A DNA stretch of 64,000 nucleotides, from the NCBI RefSeq assembly GCF_000473225.1, contig NZ_KI421509.1, positions 1,913,597 to 1,977,596 of the forward strand, in the 5' to 3' direction. Source of the stretch: Sedimentitalea nanhaiensis DSM 24252. GTDB lineage: Bacteria; Pseudomonadota; Alphaproteobacteria; Rhodobacterales; Rhodobacteraceae. The translations under genes and the position numbers were made by a program. This document shows positions 1 through 7,908 of this stretch, in pieces (position 1 is the first letter of the stretch; every line of letters starts with the position of its first letter). Below the pieces are notes generated by a model. It had not been told where the DNA came from. It ran no database searches and was given only the letters and a program-made list of their open reading frames with translations.

Positions 1-1
1 C

Positions 2-520
2 ATGCGTTTGCAGCAGATAGGCCCGCACCAAGAAGGCGCGGCTGTGCGACAGCTTGATATGGGCGACCTGAAGCTTGATCCGCTCGCCGCCAACATAGGC
101 CCAGTCCTCGCTCCAATCGAATTGAAACGCCTCGCCAGGCTGGAACACCAGCGGAACGAAGACCCCGCGGTCAGTCGTGTGATACGCGCGTTGCCGTTCA
201 CCCTTCCAGTCCCGCACAAAGGCCGCGACCCGCTCATATGAGCCATCAAAGCCAAGCTGCACCAGATCGGCATGCATCTGCTTGGCAGTCCGCCGCTCCT
301 TGCGTGTTTTGCGCTGCTCAGACAGCAACCAAGCTGTCAGCTTCTCAGCATACGGATCCAGCTTGCTCGGCCGGTCCGGTCTCTGGAATTCGGGTTCGAC
401 AATCCCGGCCCGCAGATATTTCTTGATCGTGTTGCGAGACACGCCTGTTCGCCGCGCAATCTCGCGAATGGGCATCTTGTCTCGCAGCGCCCATTTCCGA
501 ATGACCCTCAAAAATCCCAT
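2..520 (-). CDS. istA: IS21-family transposase IstA, N-terminal part; runs off the left edge
   Basis: Reading leftward from an ATG at 520, a frame stays open for 173 codons to the window edge with no stop. Residues 1-35 form a helix-turn-helix (IREIARRTGVSRNTIKKYL), followed by a basic linker. The segment FQFDWSEDWAYV near residue 140 carries the first Asp of the DDE/RNase H catalytic core. HTH, linker and then DDE is the order in IstA of IS21 elements, which acts with the ATPase IstB to cut and join element ends. The remainder of istA and istB should lie outside the window. The visible part has no frameshift, so the element may be intact. Family assignment is from memory of IstA sequences and is strong; the exact element is not identified. 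Confidence 0.88.
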   Translation of the reverse strand, partial: MGFLRVIRKWALRDKMPIREIARRTGVSRNTIKKYLRAGIVEPEFQRPDRPSKLDPYAEKLTAWLLSEQRKTRKERRTAKQMHADLVQLGFDGSYERVAAFVRDWKGERQRAYHTTDRGVFVPLVFQPGEAFQFDWSEDWAYVGGERIKLQVAHIKLSHSRAFLVRAYLLQTH

Positions 521-573
521 GTCTACCACTCCAATAGCCCCCAGCTGAATCAAGCAGGGGCAAGGTTGCACAT

Positions 574-633
574 GGGTCAATTCTCAATGACAATTTCTGC
601 AGTTGCCGGGTCAGTTCTCAGTGACAATCAACA
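574..633. mobile_element. IS21-type element end with two multiple-terminal repeats
   Basis: Two near-identical 21-bp direct copies lie at 574-594 and 608-628 (GGGTCA-TTCTCA-TGACAAT, differing at two positions). The outer copy is followed by CAACA. Read from outside inward this gives TGTTG...GTCACTGAGAACTGACCC, the style of IS21-family ends, which carry repeated transposase-binding sites. They lie just upstream of istA, as expected. The exact outer base is uncertain: 633 if the end begins TGTTG, or 637 if it begins TGTCTG. Confidence 0.75.
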
Positions 634-637
634 GACA

Positions 638-1017
638 AAGGCACCGACGACGGTTGTTCCCTGTTTCTTCAATTCACTGCTGCTCATAACGGTTCCTCTA
701 CTAACGAAATCGGCCACCAGAGTTTCCTCTGGCAGCCGGGGAGTTAGTAAGCCGCCGCAAGACGACCGCGCTGGCCTTTAGGCCGGAGCCCTGGACATAC
801 GCCAGTGCCTCCCCGACCATAGAGGTGCGAGGAGGTGTCATCACGGTCGACACCGACCGCTTGCGGTGGGGTTACTACGCCCCGGGATCGGCTCTTTCTG
901 CCAATCCTGAGCACAACCTAGCCCGGATGCCTGAAAATCGAAAGGCCAAACGTCACCTTGCAGCCATGCCGAAGGCGTTGATTCCAGTGCCAAAATCGGG
1001 GTGAAGTCTAAGAAGGG
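638..1017. other. Non-coding stretch between IS end and tRNA-Thr; no gene supported
   Basis: About 380 bases without a convincing open frame or recognisable product on either strand. There are no tRNA-like or rRNA-like folds that I can see. It looks like degraded sequence flanking the insertion element. Confidence 0.5.
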
Positions 1018-1093
1018 TGGTGCCGCTGATAGGACTCGAACCTACGACCCCATCATTACGAATGACGTGCTCTACCAGCTGAGCTACAGCGGC
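1018..1093 (-). tRNA. tRNA-Thr (anticodon CGT)
   Basis: The minus strand gives a 76-nt cloverleaf: acceptor arm GCCGCTG pairing CAGCGGC, a D arm AGCTGGTAGAGC, anticodon stem CGTCA/TGATG around loop TTCGTAA (anticodon CGT, reading ACG threonine codons), T arm GTAGG-TTCGAGT-CCTAT, discriminator A and an encoded CCA. All stems pair, with G-U wobbles in the anticodon and T stems. It sits between insertion-element debris and a truncated second tRNA-Thr, a position typical of an integration hot spot. Confidence 0.95.
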
Positions 1094-1180
1094 ATCCTTC
1101 TCTTTCCGCGGCCCTACTATGGCCCTACTAGTTACTGCGTGCCTCCTCTAACTCACTGGTCTTGAACGTCAATCGCGGAT

Positions 1181-1229
1181 GGACCCGCTACTTACGAAAC
1201 AGTTGCTCTACCAGCTGAGCTATTGGGGC
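1181..1229 (-). pseudogene. Truncated tRNA-Thr(CGT) fragment lacking T arm and 3' acceptor strand
   Basis: The minus strand from 1229 reads GCCCCAATAGCTCAGCTGG and continues with a standard D arm and the anticodon loop TTCGTAA, then GGGTCC, after which all similarity to a tRNA stops. The T arm, the 3' half of the acceptor stem and CCA are missing. The anticodon stem pairs poorly (ACTGT against GTAGC, one mismatch and two wobbles). It is a non-functional second tRNA-Thr, probably left by an integration or deletion event whose breakpoint is just after the variable loop. Confidence 0.8.
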
Positions 1230-1370
1230 ACGCGGCTGATCGTTTAAACGACGAGGCGTGGTCGGGCAAGCCTGATCGTCTTGTCCCGGGCATGATTTGT
1301 TCATCTCAATCGTCTATGTGGACGGTGGATTCATCAACGCTCTATAAGTTCTCAAAATGTTCCCGGAGGC

Positions 1371-2016
1371 ATGGGCCTGGAATCGACAAGCATCGACCTG
1401 TTTTGCGGGGCGGGCGGATTGAGCCTTGGGCCCGAGCGCGCTGGCTTCCATTCGGTGCTCGGACTCGACACCAATCGGGACGCGATGGAAACCTATCGTC
1501 GCAGATTTCCAAATGCCAAAACCGAGGAACAGTCAATCGTCGATTTCGACTTCCGCCAATGGCACGGTGTCGATCTGGTGGCAGGCGGTCCCCCGTGTCA
1601 GCCGTTTTCGAACGGCGACAAACGCCTTGCGGCGCAAGATGCGCGCGACATGCTCCCAGAATTTGCCCGCGCGGTGAACGGGGTGATACCACGCGCTTTC
1701 ATCATGGATGAACGTCGCTGGCCTGCCTGCGCCGCGCAACCGCGAATACATGACCGAGATCATGGGTTTGTTCAGCTAAAAATACACAATCCTTTCCCCT
1801 CAGGCGGTCAACGCTGCCGACTACGGTGTGGCGCAGCGACGCATTCTCGTCCAGCTCATCGGCCTGCTCAAAGGTCAGGTCGCTTTCCCTGAACCAACGC
1901 ACGTTGGGCAACATATCGGCGCCGATACGGTTCTGCGTCGAGGCGAAATCCAAGGCGAAGCGCACCTGTCAAAGGTCGTCCGTGCGCGCAATCCCGATCT
2001 TCGAACCAGCCCGTAA
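1371..2016 (+). pseudogene. C5-cytosine-specific DNA methyltransferase, broken and 3'-truncated
   Basis: An ATG at 1371 with GGAGG upstream opens a frame with DLFCGAGGLSLG (motif I, SAM binding) and GGPPCQPFSNG (motif IV, the catalytic Cys). At position 1709 one extra T shifts the frame. Removing it restores the motif VI ENV, followed by AGLPAPRNREYMTEIMG. The restored frame meets a TAA at 1777-1779, then continues into AADYGVAQRR (motif VIII) and stops at 2014-2016. The target-recognition domain and motifs IX-X are absent, and an IS5-type transposase remnant on the opposite strand starts where they should be. About 200 of the usual 350-400 residues remain. It was a restriction-modification or orphan methylase and is dead here. 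Confidence 0.85.
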
Positions 2017-2339
2017 TATGGCAGGCTCACATTCAGTGTCTTCTGGCGGCACAGGGTGCTGTAGTCGGGCACGGCCCAGTCCGGACCCGGCCAACCGCAA
2101 AAGGGCCTCTAGGACGTCGGCCGTTTGCCGCATTGGCATATCGAACACACTTACAAAGCCAGGCACGCCGGGGCCGCAGCGTCACCGAACTGGCTTTGGC
2201 GTCCACGCTTGCCACTCGGCGGCGGCACCCAGATCATCTCAGGGTCAAACCAGATTGACAGCGATCCGCGCCTCTTCAACGCTGTGTTATACGAAGATCA
2301 GTTCTTGGTCTTGTACTTCGCCGGGGCCCAACTGCTCAT
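2010..2339 (-). pseudogene. IS5-family transposase, N-terminal remnant with nonsense codon and frameshift
   Basis: From the ATG at 2339 the minus strand reads MSSWAPAKYKTKN, then TGA where the family has Trp, then SSYNTALKRRGSLSIWFDP and a segment ending PPPSGKRGRQSQFGDAA. After a frameshift it resumes as MPMRQTADVLEALLRL and, shifted again, as VPDYSTLCRQKTLNVSLPY. This follows the N-terminal half of IS5-group transposases (RGSL.WF, KRGRQ, VPD.STL.RR). The catalytic DDE core is missing. It abuts the broken methyltransferase and probably accounts for the loss of that gene's 3' end. Confidence 0.8.
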
Positions 2340-2425
2340 GCCTCCCGGCTATCACGCTGGATTCAAACAGTGAACCCCAGACACAATTTGTACAACAAAG
2401 CTTTCGTGACGCACACGGGTATGGC

Positions 2426-3904
2426 TCAGACGCTCCTGGCCGCCGCAACCGCACGCAGCCAGCGGGCGTGGCGCGCATCGCGATCCGCTGCGTCGGTCCG
2501 TGGCTCGAACCGACGATCCAGCGCCCAGGTCTGCGCAAACCCGTCGCGATCCGGATAGACCCCGGCCCGCATCCCCGCCAGCCAAGCCGCACCCAGCGCC
2601 GTGGTTTCCTGCATCACCGGACGATCCACCGGCGCGCCCAACAGATCGGCCAGGCTCTGCATCGTCCAGTTGCTGGCGCTCATGCCGCCATCCACACGCA
2701 ACACGGTCTGCGCATCGGCATTCCAATCGTCGCGCATCGCCTGGTACAAATCGCGGGTCTGAAATGCCACGCTCTCCAGCGCAGCACGGGCAAAATCCGC
2801 CGGACCCGAATTGCGCGTCAGCCCGAACACGGCCCCCCGACAGTCCGGATCCCAATAGGGCGCGCCCAGACCGGTAAAGGCCGGCACGATCACCAGATCC
2901 TGCGCCGGATCCGCCGCACGGGCCAATGTTCCGGCCTGATCCGCTCGCTCCAGAATACCCAGCCCGTCGCGCAGCCACTGCACCACCGCACCGGCGATAA
3001 AAATCGACCCTTCCAGCGCATAGCTGCGCTGACCGTCCAGTTGATAGGCCACGGTGGTCAACATCCTGTTGTTGGACGCAACCGGGCTGGTTCCGGTGTT
3101 CAGCAGCGCAAAACACCCGGTGCCATAGGTCGATTTCATCATCCCCGGCGCAAAACAGGCCTGCCCGATGGTCGCTGCCTGCTGATCGCCCGCCACCCCC
3201 AGAATCGGCACCGTCCCGCCCAGCAGATCGGTGCTGCCGAACTCGGCGGCACAGTCGCGCACATCCGGCAACATCGCCAACGGAATGTCCAGCAGAGCGC
3301 AGATCTGCGCACTCCATTCCCCCGTGCGAATGTCAAACATCAGCGTGCGCGCCGCATTGGTGGCATCGGTGGCATGCACTTTCCCACCGGTCAGCCGCCA
3401 GATCAGGAACGTGTCCACGGTGCCGAACAACAGATCGCCGCGTTCGGCCGCCGCGCGGGCACCATCCACATTGTCCAGAACCCATTTCAACTTGGTTCCG
3501 GAAAAATACGGATCCAGCAACAGCCCCGTCACCGAACTGACCAAAGGCTCATGGCCCTCGGCTTTCAGCCGCGCGCAGATCCCGGCGGTGCGCCGGTCCT
3601 GCCAGACAATCGCGTTATGCACCGCCTTGCCGGTGGTGCGATCCCAGACCACAGTGGTTTCACGCTGGTTGGTGATGCCGATTCCGGCCAGATCGCGGGC
3701 GTCAACGCCTGCCCCGGCCAGAACGTCGCGACACACGTCGACGGTGGTCTGCCACAAATCTTCGGGGTCGTGCTCGACCCATCCGGCTTTGGGGAAATAC
3801 TGGGCAAACTCCTGTTGCGCAACGCCGACCTTGCCCATCGCCCCATCAAACAGGATCGCCCGTGTCGACGTCGTTCCCTGATCTATTGCCAGAACATGTA
3901 CCAT
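2426..3904 (-). CDS. glpK: Glycerol kinase
   Basis: The 492-residue product has the usual GlpK length and phosphorylates glycerol with ATP to glycerol 3-phosphate in the cytoplasm. The FGGY/actin-fold phosphate motif IDQGTTSTR lies at residues 7-15, ITNQRET near 77, IVWQDRR near 98, GVAGDQQAA near 237, the second ATP-binding loop STYGTGCF near 260, and a C-terminal [11 protein letters not shown]. The start ATG at 3904 has GGGAGG upstream. It stands alone, divergent from an ABC operon; no glpF, glpD or regulator adjoins it. The gene directly downstream is transposon debris, so the original neighbours may have been lost. Confidence 0.96.
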   Translation of the reverse strand: MVHVLAIDQGTTSTRAILFDGAMGKVGVAQQEFAQYFPKAGWVEHDPEDLWQTTVDVCRDVLAGAGVDARDLAGIGITNQRETTVVWDRTTGKAVHNAIVWQDRRTAGICARLKAEGHEPLVSSVTGLLLDPYFSGTKLKWVLDNVDGARAAAERGDLLFGTVDTFLIWRLTGGKVHATDATNAARTLMFDIRTGEWSAQICALLDIPLAMLPDVRDCAAEFGSTDLLGGTVPILGVAGDQQAATIGQACFAPGMMKSTYGTGCFALLNTGTSPVASNNRMLTTVAYQLDGQRSYALEGSIFIAGAVVQWLRDGLGILERADQAGTLARAADPAQDLVIVPAFTGLGAPYWDPDCRGAVFGLTRNSGPADFARAALESVAFQTRDLYQAMRDDWNADAQTVLRVDGGMSASNWTMQSLADLLGAPVDRPVMQETTALGAAWLAGMRAGVYPDRDGFAQTWALDRRFEPRTDAADRDARHARWLRAVAAARSV

Positions 3905-4079
3905 GTCCCGCCCTCCCCAATTGCCGTTTGACCCTGTTTAGACCGCACTCGGTCCGACGATCCAACCCTCAACCGCCACAGCGCGGCGCAATATCCGCTT
4001 GTATAACCCGGCGTCTCGGCCAAAACTGCCGCTCAATCGTGCCGCGAACCGGCACCAACGACCCACAGGGAGATTGCAC

Positions 4080-5561
4080 ATGACTCACTTTTCCACACTG
4101 GCGCTGGCCAGCGCGATTGCCGTTGCCGCCGGGTTCGGAGCGGCCCAGGCCCAGACCGATATCACCGTTGCGATACAACTGGAACCGCCGCATCTGGACC
4201 CGACCAGCGCCGCCGCGCAGGCCATCGACTCGGTGGTCTATTCCAACATATTCGAGGGGCTGACCCGTATCATGGGCGACGGTTCCGTCGTTCCGGGGCT
4301 GGCCGAAAGCTGGGAAATCTCGGACGACGGGCTGGTCTATACCTTCAAGCTGCGAGACGGCGTCACCTTTCACGACGGCACCACGATGGACGCCGAAGAC
4401 GTCAAGTTCAGCCTGGACCGCGCCCGCGCCGAAGACAGCGTGAACGCCCAAAAGGCCCTGTTTGACGCCATTGCCGAGGTCGAGGTCGTGGATCCGACCA
4501 CCGTCAGGGTTACCCTAAGCGAACCCAACGGTCTGTTGCTGTTCAACCTGGCCTGGGGCGATGCGGTGATCGTCGCGCCCGAAACCATCGAGACCATCAA
4601 GACCAGCCCGGTCGGCACCGGCGCGTTCAAATTCACCAATTGGGTGCAGGGCGACAAGATCGAGATCGAAAAGAATCCGGACTACTGGGGCACCCCCGCC
4701 GCATTGGACAAGGCCACGTTCAAATTCATCTCCGATCCCACCGCCGCCTTTGCCGCAATGATGGCCGAGGACCTGGATGTCTATGTGAACTTCCCGGCCC
4801 CAGAAAACCTGCCGCAGTTTGAGGCCGACCCTCGGTTCCAGGTGCTGAAGGGCACCAGCGAAGGCGAGACGATCCTCGGCATCAACAACAAGCAACCGCC
4901 GTTTGACGACATCCGTGTACGCGAGGCCGTGGCCCATGCCATCGACCGTCAGGCCATCATCGACGGCGCGATGTTTGGCTATGGCACCCCCATCGGTACC
5001 CATTTTGCGCCGCATCACCCGGCCTATGTCGATCGGACCGGCATCTCTGCCTATGACCCCGAAAAATCCAGGGCGCTGCTGGCCGAAGCCGGGTTTGCCG
5101 ACGGGTTCGAAACCACCCTGCACCTGCCGCCGCCGTCCTATGCGCGGCGCGGCGGCGAGATCATCGCCTCGCAACTGGCGCAGGTCGGCATCACCGCCGA
5201 GATCGTCAACGTGGAATGGGCGCAATGGCTTGAAACCGTGTTTCGCGGCAAGAACTTTGGCCTGACCATCGTCAGCCATACCGAACCGATGGATATCGGC
5301 ATCTATGCCCGGCCCGACTATTACTTCCAGTACGACAATGCCGCGTTCCAGGATCTGATGGCGACGCTGAACCGCACCACGGACCCGGACGAGCGTACCG
5401 AACTGCTGGGACAGGCCCAGACCGTCATCGCCGAGGATTACGTCAATGCCTATCTTTTCCAACTGGCCTGGCCAACCGTCGCCAAGGCCGGGGTCCAGGG
5501 GCTGTGGACCAACGCACCAACCGCCGCGATCGATCTGACCGGCGTCAGCTGGGCCAACTGA
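4080..5561 (+). CDS. ABC transporter periplasmic substrate-binding protein, family 5 (peptide/opine/nickel type)
   Basis: A 493-residue SBP_bac_5 protein. I chose the ATG at 4080 because it is preceded by an AGGGAG and begins a clean signal peptide (residues 1-24, ending AQA); an upstream ATG at 3999 would add a charged leader. Family features are the opening VAIQLEPPHLDPT, AESWEISDDGLVYTFKLRDG near 75-95, FSLDRARA, a VGTGAFKFTNW segment and VREAVAHAIDRQAI. It captures a small peptide-like or amine substrate for the permeases and ATPase encoded downstream. The substrate cannot be read from sequence; the hydroxynitrile-lyase-like cupin next door may hint at it. Confidence 0.93.
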   Translation: MTHFSTLALASAIAVAAGFGAAQAQTDITVAIQLEPPHLDPTSAAAQAIDSVVYSNIFEGLTRIMGDGSVVPGLAESWEISDDGLVYTFKLRDGVTFHDGTTMDAEDVKFSLDRARAEDSVNAQKALFDAIAEVEVVDPTTVRVTLSEPNGLLLFNLAWGDAVIVAPETIETIKTSPVGTGAFKFTNWVQGDKIEIEKNPDYWGTPAALDKATFKFISDPTAAFAAMMAEDLDVYVNFPAPENLPQFEADPRFQVLKGTSEGETILGINNKQPPFDDIRVREAVAHAIDRQAIIDGAMFGYGTPIGTHFAPHHPAYVDRTGISAYDPEKSRALLAEAGFADGFETTLHLPPPSYARRGGEIIASQLAQVGITAEIVNVEWAQWLETVFRGKNFGLTIVSHTEPMDIGIYARPDYYFQYDNAAFQDLMATLNRTTDPDERTELLGQAQTVIAEDYVNAYLFQLAWPTVAKAGVQGLWTNAPTAAIDLTGVSWAN

Positions 5562-5623
5562 CCCCATCGGCAGGGCCCACCAACCGGGCCCTGCCGCCAC
5601 AGCCGGACACAAGAGAGAGCACC

Positions 5624-6034
5624 ATGGACATCATGACAGCGGGCAGTCGGCCCACCAAGCAGGCCAGCGCCGACTGGTTCACCGGCACCGTCTGGCAGGA
5701 CCCGATCATCCAGGCACCCGACCCGGCCCGCATCGCCGCCCTGCGTGTCACGTTTGAACCCGGCGCGCGCACCGCTTGGCACAGCCATCCGCTGGGACAG
5801 ACCCTGCATGTTGTTTCTGGTCTCGGTCTGGTCGGTCTGCGCGCCGCCGCGCCGCGCGTCATCCGCCCCGGAGACACCGTCTGGATTCCACCCGGCGAAG
5901 AACACTGGCACGGTGCCACGGCAGACACCGGCATGGTGCATCTGGCGATGCAGGAAATGCAGGACGGACGGGCGGCGGACTGGCTGGAACACGTCAGCGA
6001 TCAGGATTATGCGCGCGCACCGACCGATCCCTAG
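5624..6034 (+). CDS. Small cupin protein, similar to metal-dependent (R)-hydroxynitrile lyase-type cupins
   Basis: The 136-residue single-domain cupin starts at 5624 behind AGAGAGAGC. Metal-binding cupin motif 1 reads RTAWHSHPLGQTLHVVSG, giving two His and a Gln ligand candidate. Motif 2 is PGDTVWIPPGEEHWHGA. The opening SADWFTGTVWQDPI and the tail HLAMQEMQDGRAADWLEHV closely follow, from memory, the bacterial manganese cupins with hydroxynitrile lyase activity (Granulicella type). It lies inside the ABC operon between binding protein and permease, so it probably acts on the imported compound. Activity on cyanohydrins is inference; many such cupins have no proven substrate. Confidence 0.82.
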   Translation: MDIMTAGSRPTKQASADWFTGTVWQDPIIQAPDPARIAALRVTFEPGARTAWHSHPLGQTLHVVSGLGLVGLRAAAPRVIRPGDTVWIPPGEEHWHGATADTGMVHLAMQEMQDGRAADWLEHVSDQDYARAPTDP

Positions 6035-6056
6035 CTCCGCCGCTGTAGCCCCCCGC

Positions 6057-6086
6057 GTATGTACGCCGTATGTACATGCTCTGTAC
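6057..6086 (+). promoter_or_regulatory. Three-copy GTATGTAC repeat at 11-bp spacing
   Basis: GTATGTAC occurs at 6057-6064 and 6068-6075, with a third copy, CTCTGTAC (two mismatches), at 6079-6086, all exactly 11 bp apart and 63 bp before the permease start. The same 8-mer in the opposite orientation, also three copies at 11 bp, occurs at 18616-18645 before the sigma-factor gene. One copy per helical turn is the usual arrangement for OmpR/PhoB-type response-regulator sites. Confidence 0.6.
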
Positions 6087-6148
6087 GCCAGCCATACCCT
6101 GCCTTTTGCCTCTGGACCATGGGCCACCACCGCCCTAACGTGACCGCA

Positions 6149-7096
6149 ATGTTGCGCTATTCCCTCAAACGTCTCACCTCTCTGTTGATCAGCCTCGCGG
6201 TTGCCTCGCTGGTCATTTTTCTGGTGATCGAGGTCGCCCCCGGCGATCCCGCCAGCTTTATGCTGGGCATCAACGCCCAACCCGACACCGTGGCCGCGCT
6301 GCGCACTGAACTGGGGTTGGATGTGCCCAAATGGCAGCGATACCTGGACTGGGTAGGCGGCATGTTGCGCGGCGATTTCGGCACCTCCTATACCTATCGT
6401 ACCCCGGTGGCGGGGATGATCGGGGATCGGCTTTGGGTCTCTCTGCCTCTGGCGCTTTTTGCGCTAACCCTCTCTACAGCAATCGCTTTTCCAGCTGGCA
6501 TCTATGCCGCGTCGCGGCGTGGCAAACCCGGCGACGTGGCCGTGATGGGGGCCACGCAGCTGGGGGTGGCCGTTCCGAACTTCTGGTTCGCGATGATGCT
6601 GGTGCTGATTTTTGCCATCAACCTGCGCTGGTTCAACGCCGGTGGATTCGTCGGCTGGGACGCCGGCTTCTGGGCCGGGATACGCTCGCTCACCCTGCCT
6701 GCAATCTCACTGGCGCTGCCACAGGCGGCAATCCTGGCCCGCGTCATGCGCTCGTCCCTGCTGGACATTCTGGGCGAAGATTTCATGCGCACCGCCCGCG
6801 CCAAGGGTCTCAGCCGTCGTCAGGCCCTGTGGCAACACGGAGTCCGTAACGCCTTGATTCCAGTACTGACTATCATCGGATTGCAATTCTCGTTCCTGCT
6901 GGCGGGATCCATCATCATCGAACAGGTGTTCTATCTGCCCGGCCTTGGCCGACTGGTGTTCCAGTCGATCAGCTCGCGCGATCTGATCGTGGTGGAAAGC
7001 GTCGTGATGCTGCTGGTCTTCTCGGTCATACTGGTGAATTTTCTCGTCGATCTGGCCTATGCGCTGGTTGATCCCCGCCTGAGAACCCGCACATGA
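6149..7096 (+). CDS. ABC transporter permease, DppB/OppB type
   Basis: The 315-residue inner-membrane permease was started at the ATG at 6149 because MLRYSLKRLTSLLISLAVA is the standard N terminus with a first membrane helix; upstream in-frame codons extend through the repeat motif. It has six predicted helices, the DppB-type VAPGDPA and GDFGTSYTY near the first periplasmic loop, and the cytoplasmic EAA-like loop DFMRTARAKGLSRRQAL that docks on the ATPase. It overlaps the next gene by 4 bp (ATGA), so the two are translationally coupled. Its own upstream repeat suggests a second promoter inside the operon. Confidence 0.94.
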   Translation: MLRYSLKRLTSLLISLAVASLVIFLVIEVAPGDPASFMLGINAQPDTVAALRTELGLDVPKWQRYLDWVGGMLRGDFGTSYTYRTPVAGMIGDRLWVSLPLALFALTLSTAIAFPAGIYAASRRGKPGDVAVMGATQLGVAVPNFWFAMMLVLIFAINLRWFNAGGFVGWDAGFWAGIRSLTLPAISLALPQAAILARVMRSSLLDILGEDFMRTARAKGLSRRQALWQHGVRNALIPVLTIIGLQFSFLLAGSIIIEQVFYLPGLGRLVFQSISSRDLIVVESVVMLLVFSVILVNFLVDLAYALVDPRLRTRT

Positions 7097-7908
7097 ACCG
7101 CAGTCTGATCATCGGCATCGCGCTGTCCTCGCTGGTGGTGTGCGCCGCCCTGCTGTCCTTTGTCTGGACGCCCTATGACCACACGGTCATGGACATCCCG
7201 GCGAAACTTCAATTGCCCGGCCCTGCCCATTGGTTTGGCACCGACCATTTCGGGCGCGACATCTTCAGCATGATCATGGTCGGCGCGCGCACCTCGATCG
7301 CCGTGGCGCTGGTGGCTGTCGGCATCGGCATGGTGCTGGGCGTGCCCCTGGGCCTGACCGCAGCGGCGCGCAAAGGGTCGTGGCTGGACGAAGTGATCAT
7401 GCGCGGCAACGACCTGGTCTTTGCCTTTCCCAGCCTGGTCATCGCCATCCTGATCACCGCCGTGTTTGGGGCCGGCGCGGTGAACGCGATCATCGCCATC
7501 GGCATCTTCAACATCCCGGTTTTTGCCCGCATCAGCCGCAGTGCCGCGCTGTCGCTGTGGGAACGCGACTTTATCCTCGCCGCGCGCGTTTGCGGAAAAT
7601 CCGGCGCGCGGATCTCGCTTGAACACATCCTGCCCAATGTCACCAACCTGCTGATCGTACAGGGCACGATCCAGTTCAGTCTTGGCATTCTGGCCGAAGC
7701 GGGCCTGTCCTATGTCGGGCTGGGCGCACAACCTCCGACGCCCAGTTGGGGGCGGATGCTGGCAGATGCACAAACCATGGTCAGCTTTGCGCCGCATCTG
7801 GCACTGATCCCCGGAATCGCGATTATCCTGACGGTTCTGGGGCTGAACCTGATGGGCGACGGTCTGCGCGATTATCTGGATCCCCGTTTGCGGATCAGCC
7901 GCACATGA
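7093..7908 (+). CDS. ABC transporter permease, DppC/OppC type
   Basis: The 271-residue partner permease has an N-terminal helix, then HWFGTDHFGRDIFSMIM, the DppC signature, near residues 45-60. The docking loop LAARVCGKSGARISLEHILPN lies near 160-180, and the protein ends in GDGLRDYLDPRLR. It is slightly shorter than typical DppC (about 300) because the N-terminal leader is short. It overlaps both neighbours by 4 bp. It forms the transmembrane heterodimer with the preceding gene product. Confidence 0.94.
   Translation: MNRSLIIGIALSSLVVCAALLSFVWTPYDHTVMDIPAKLQLPGPAHWFGTDHFGRDIFSMIMVGARTSIAVALVAVGIGMVLGVPLGLTAAARKGSWLDEVIMRGNDLVFAFPSLVIAILITAVFGAGAVNAIIAIGIFNIPVFARISRSAALSLWERDFILAARVCGKSGARISLEHILPNVTNLLIVQGTIQFSLGILAEAGLSYVGLGAQPPTPSWGRMLADAQTMVSFAPHLALIPGIAIILTVLGLNLMGDGLRDYLDPRLRISRT

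Noticed and set aside
1826-3931. Plus-strand open frame of about 700 codons opposite glpK
   Set aside because: It is the antisense shadow of a high-GC gene; composition is Arg/His/Gln/Pro-rich with no domain, and glpK on the other strand is unmistakable.
6057-6086. Reading the GTATGTAC arrays as CRISPR repeats or replication iterons
   Set aside because: Eight-base units with 3-bp gaps are far too short for CRISPR, and no cas, rep or AT-rich origin features adjoin either array.
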